Assembly: GCA_003242275.1 (NCBI GenBank)
Contig: QGUX01000226.1
Location: 1 to 5,674 of the forward strand
From: Pseudomonadota bacterium
GTDB taxonomy: Bacteria; Pseudomonadota; Gammaproteobacteria; Steroidobacterales; Steroidobacteraceae
Length of the DNA stretch: 5,674 nucleotides
Reading direction: 5' to 3'
Shown piece after piece: positions 5,569 through 5,674 of this stretch. Made by a program: the position numbers and the translations under genes. Each line of letters starts with the position of its first letter. Within the stretch, counting starts at the first letter, position 1. The notes below the pieces were generated by a model. That model saw only the letters and a program-made list of their open reading frames with translations. It did not search any database and was not told the DNA's origin.

Positions 5569-5674
5569 TCATTGGGGGACCAGGCCGAGAATATCCCCCG
5601 GCCCCTAAGCCCAGTCTGGGGTGTCGACCAAACAGAGGGCGCAGATCAAGGGGGGACCGACCCACGTGAAACAA
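5569..5674. other. Unassigned 106-bp tail, possible insertion or rearrangement boundary
   Basis: None of the three minus-strand frames continues the propeller, and I recognise no protein in any of the six frames. Codon-like structure is absent, and the sequence is richer in A and in C/G runs than the coding DNA beside it. GGGGGACC occurs twice in the same orientation (5574-5581 and 5651-5658), and short inverted repeats are present: GGGGGA (5574-5579) with TCCCCC (5594-5599), and CCCAG with CTGGG at about 5611-5620. The CACGTGGGTCGGTCCCCC reading on the minus strand (5649-5666) vaguely recalls the ends of REP-type or IS200-like repeats in gammaproteobacteria, but I cannot identify an element. 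Confidence 0.4.

Noticed and set aside
5551..5674. A plus-strand frame that stays open to the window edge (about 41 codons, containing LGDQAENI)
   Set aside because: The composition looks somewhat natural, but there is no start codon with a ribosome site, part of it is antisense to the propeller codons, and I recognise no family. More sequence to the right would be needed to call it.
5417..5674. An 85-codon minus-strand frame through the tail, as a possible N-terminus of the propeller after a frameshift
   Set aside because: Its residues between 5569 and 5674 show no export signal or blade pattern, so a simple frameshift does not restore the missing N-terminus.

Overview
The window is GC-rich DNA that most probably comes from a gammaproteobacterium of the Xanthomonadaceae (Lysobacteraceae). 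The main reason is a single reading frame that fuses aspartate kinase to diaminopimelate decarboxylase, an arrangement known from Xanthomonas, Xylella, Stenotrophomonas and Lysobacter relatives. The assignment rests on recognised protein motifs and recall, not on a database search.

Positions 1-3964 hold four genes on the minus strand. In their direction of transcription they are a 57-residue conserved-looking small protein (3791-3964), a secreted LysM plus YkuD L,D-transpeptidase (2839-3789, GTG start one base after the small gene's stop), a 72-residue highly charged protein (2499-2717), and the lysAC fusion (2452 down to the window edge, 3' end missing). The first two look translationally coupled. 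An 11-bp inverted repeat and a good sigma70-type promoter lie between the transpeptidase and the 72-residue gene, so the four genes are probably two transcription units: (57 aa - transpeptidase) and (72 aa - lysAC).

Positions 4073-4786 hold a divergently transcribed GTP cyclohydrolase I (folE) of an unusual subtype, with CSHH where the textbook enzyme has CEHH. The 108-bp divergent intergenic region contains three short inverted-repeat pairings that compete for the same bases and end exactly at the folE start codon.

Positions 4787-5674 are the least ordinary part. A minus-strand gene convergent with folE encodes the C-terminal 225 residues of an SMP-30/gluconolactonase-like beta-propeller. 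Its upstream end breaks at a stop codon at 5569-5571 with no start codon nearby, and the last 106 bases do not encode any recognisable continuation in any frame. This looks like a truncated gene next to an insertion, repeat or rearrangement boundary. Apart from this edge, the window is mainly ordinary chromosomal housekeeping sequence: lysine and DAP metabolism, peptidoglycan cross-linking and pterin/folate synthesis. I found no tRNA, rRNA, CRISPR array or complete mobile element.
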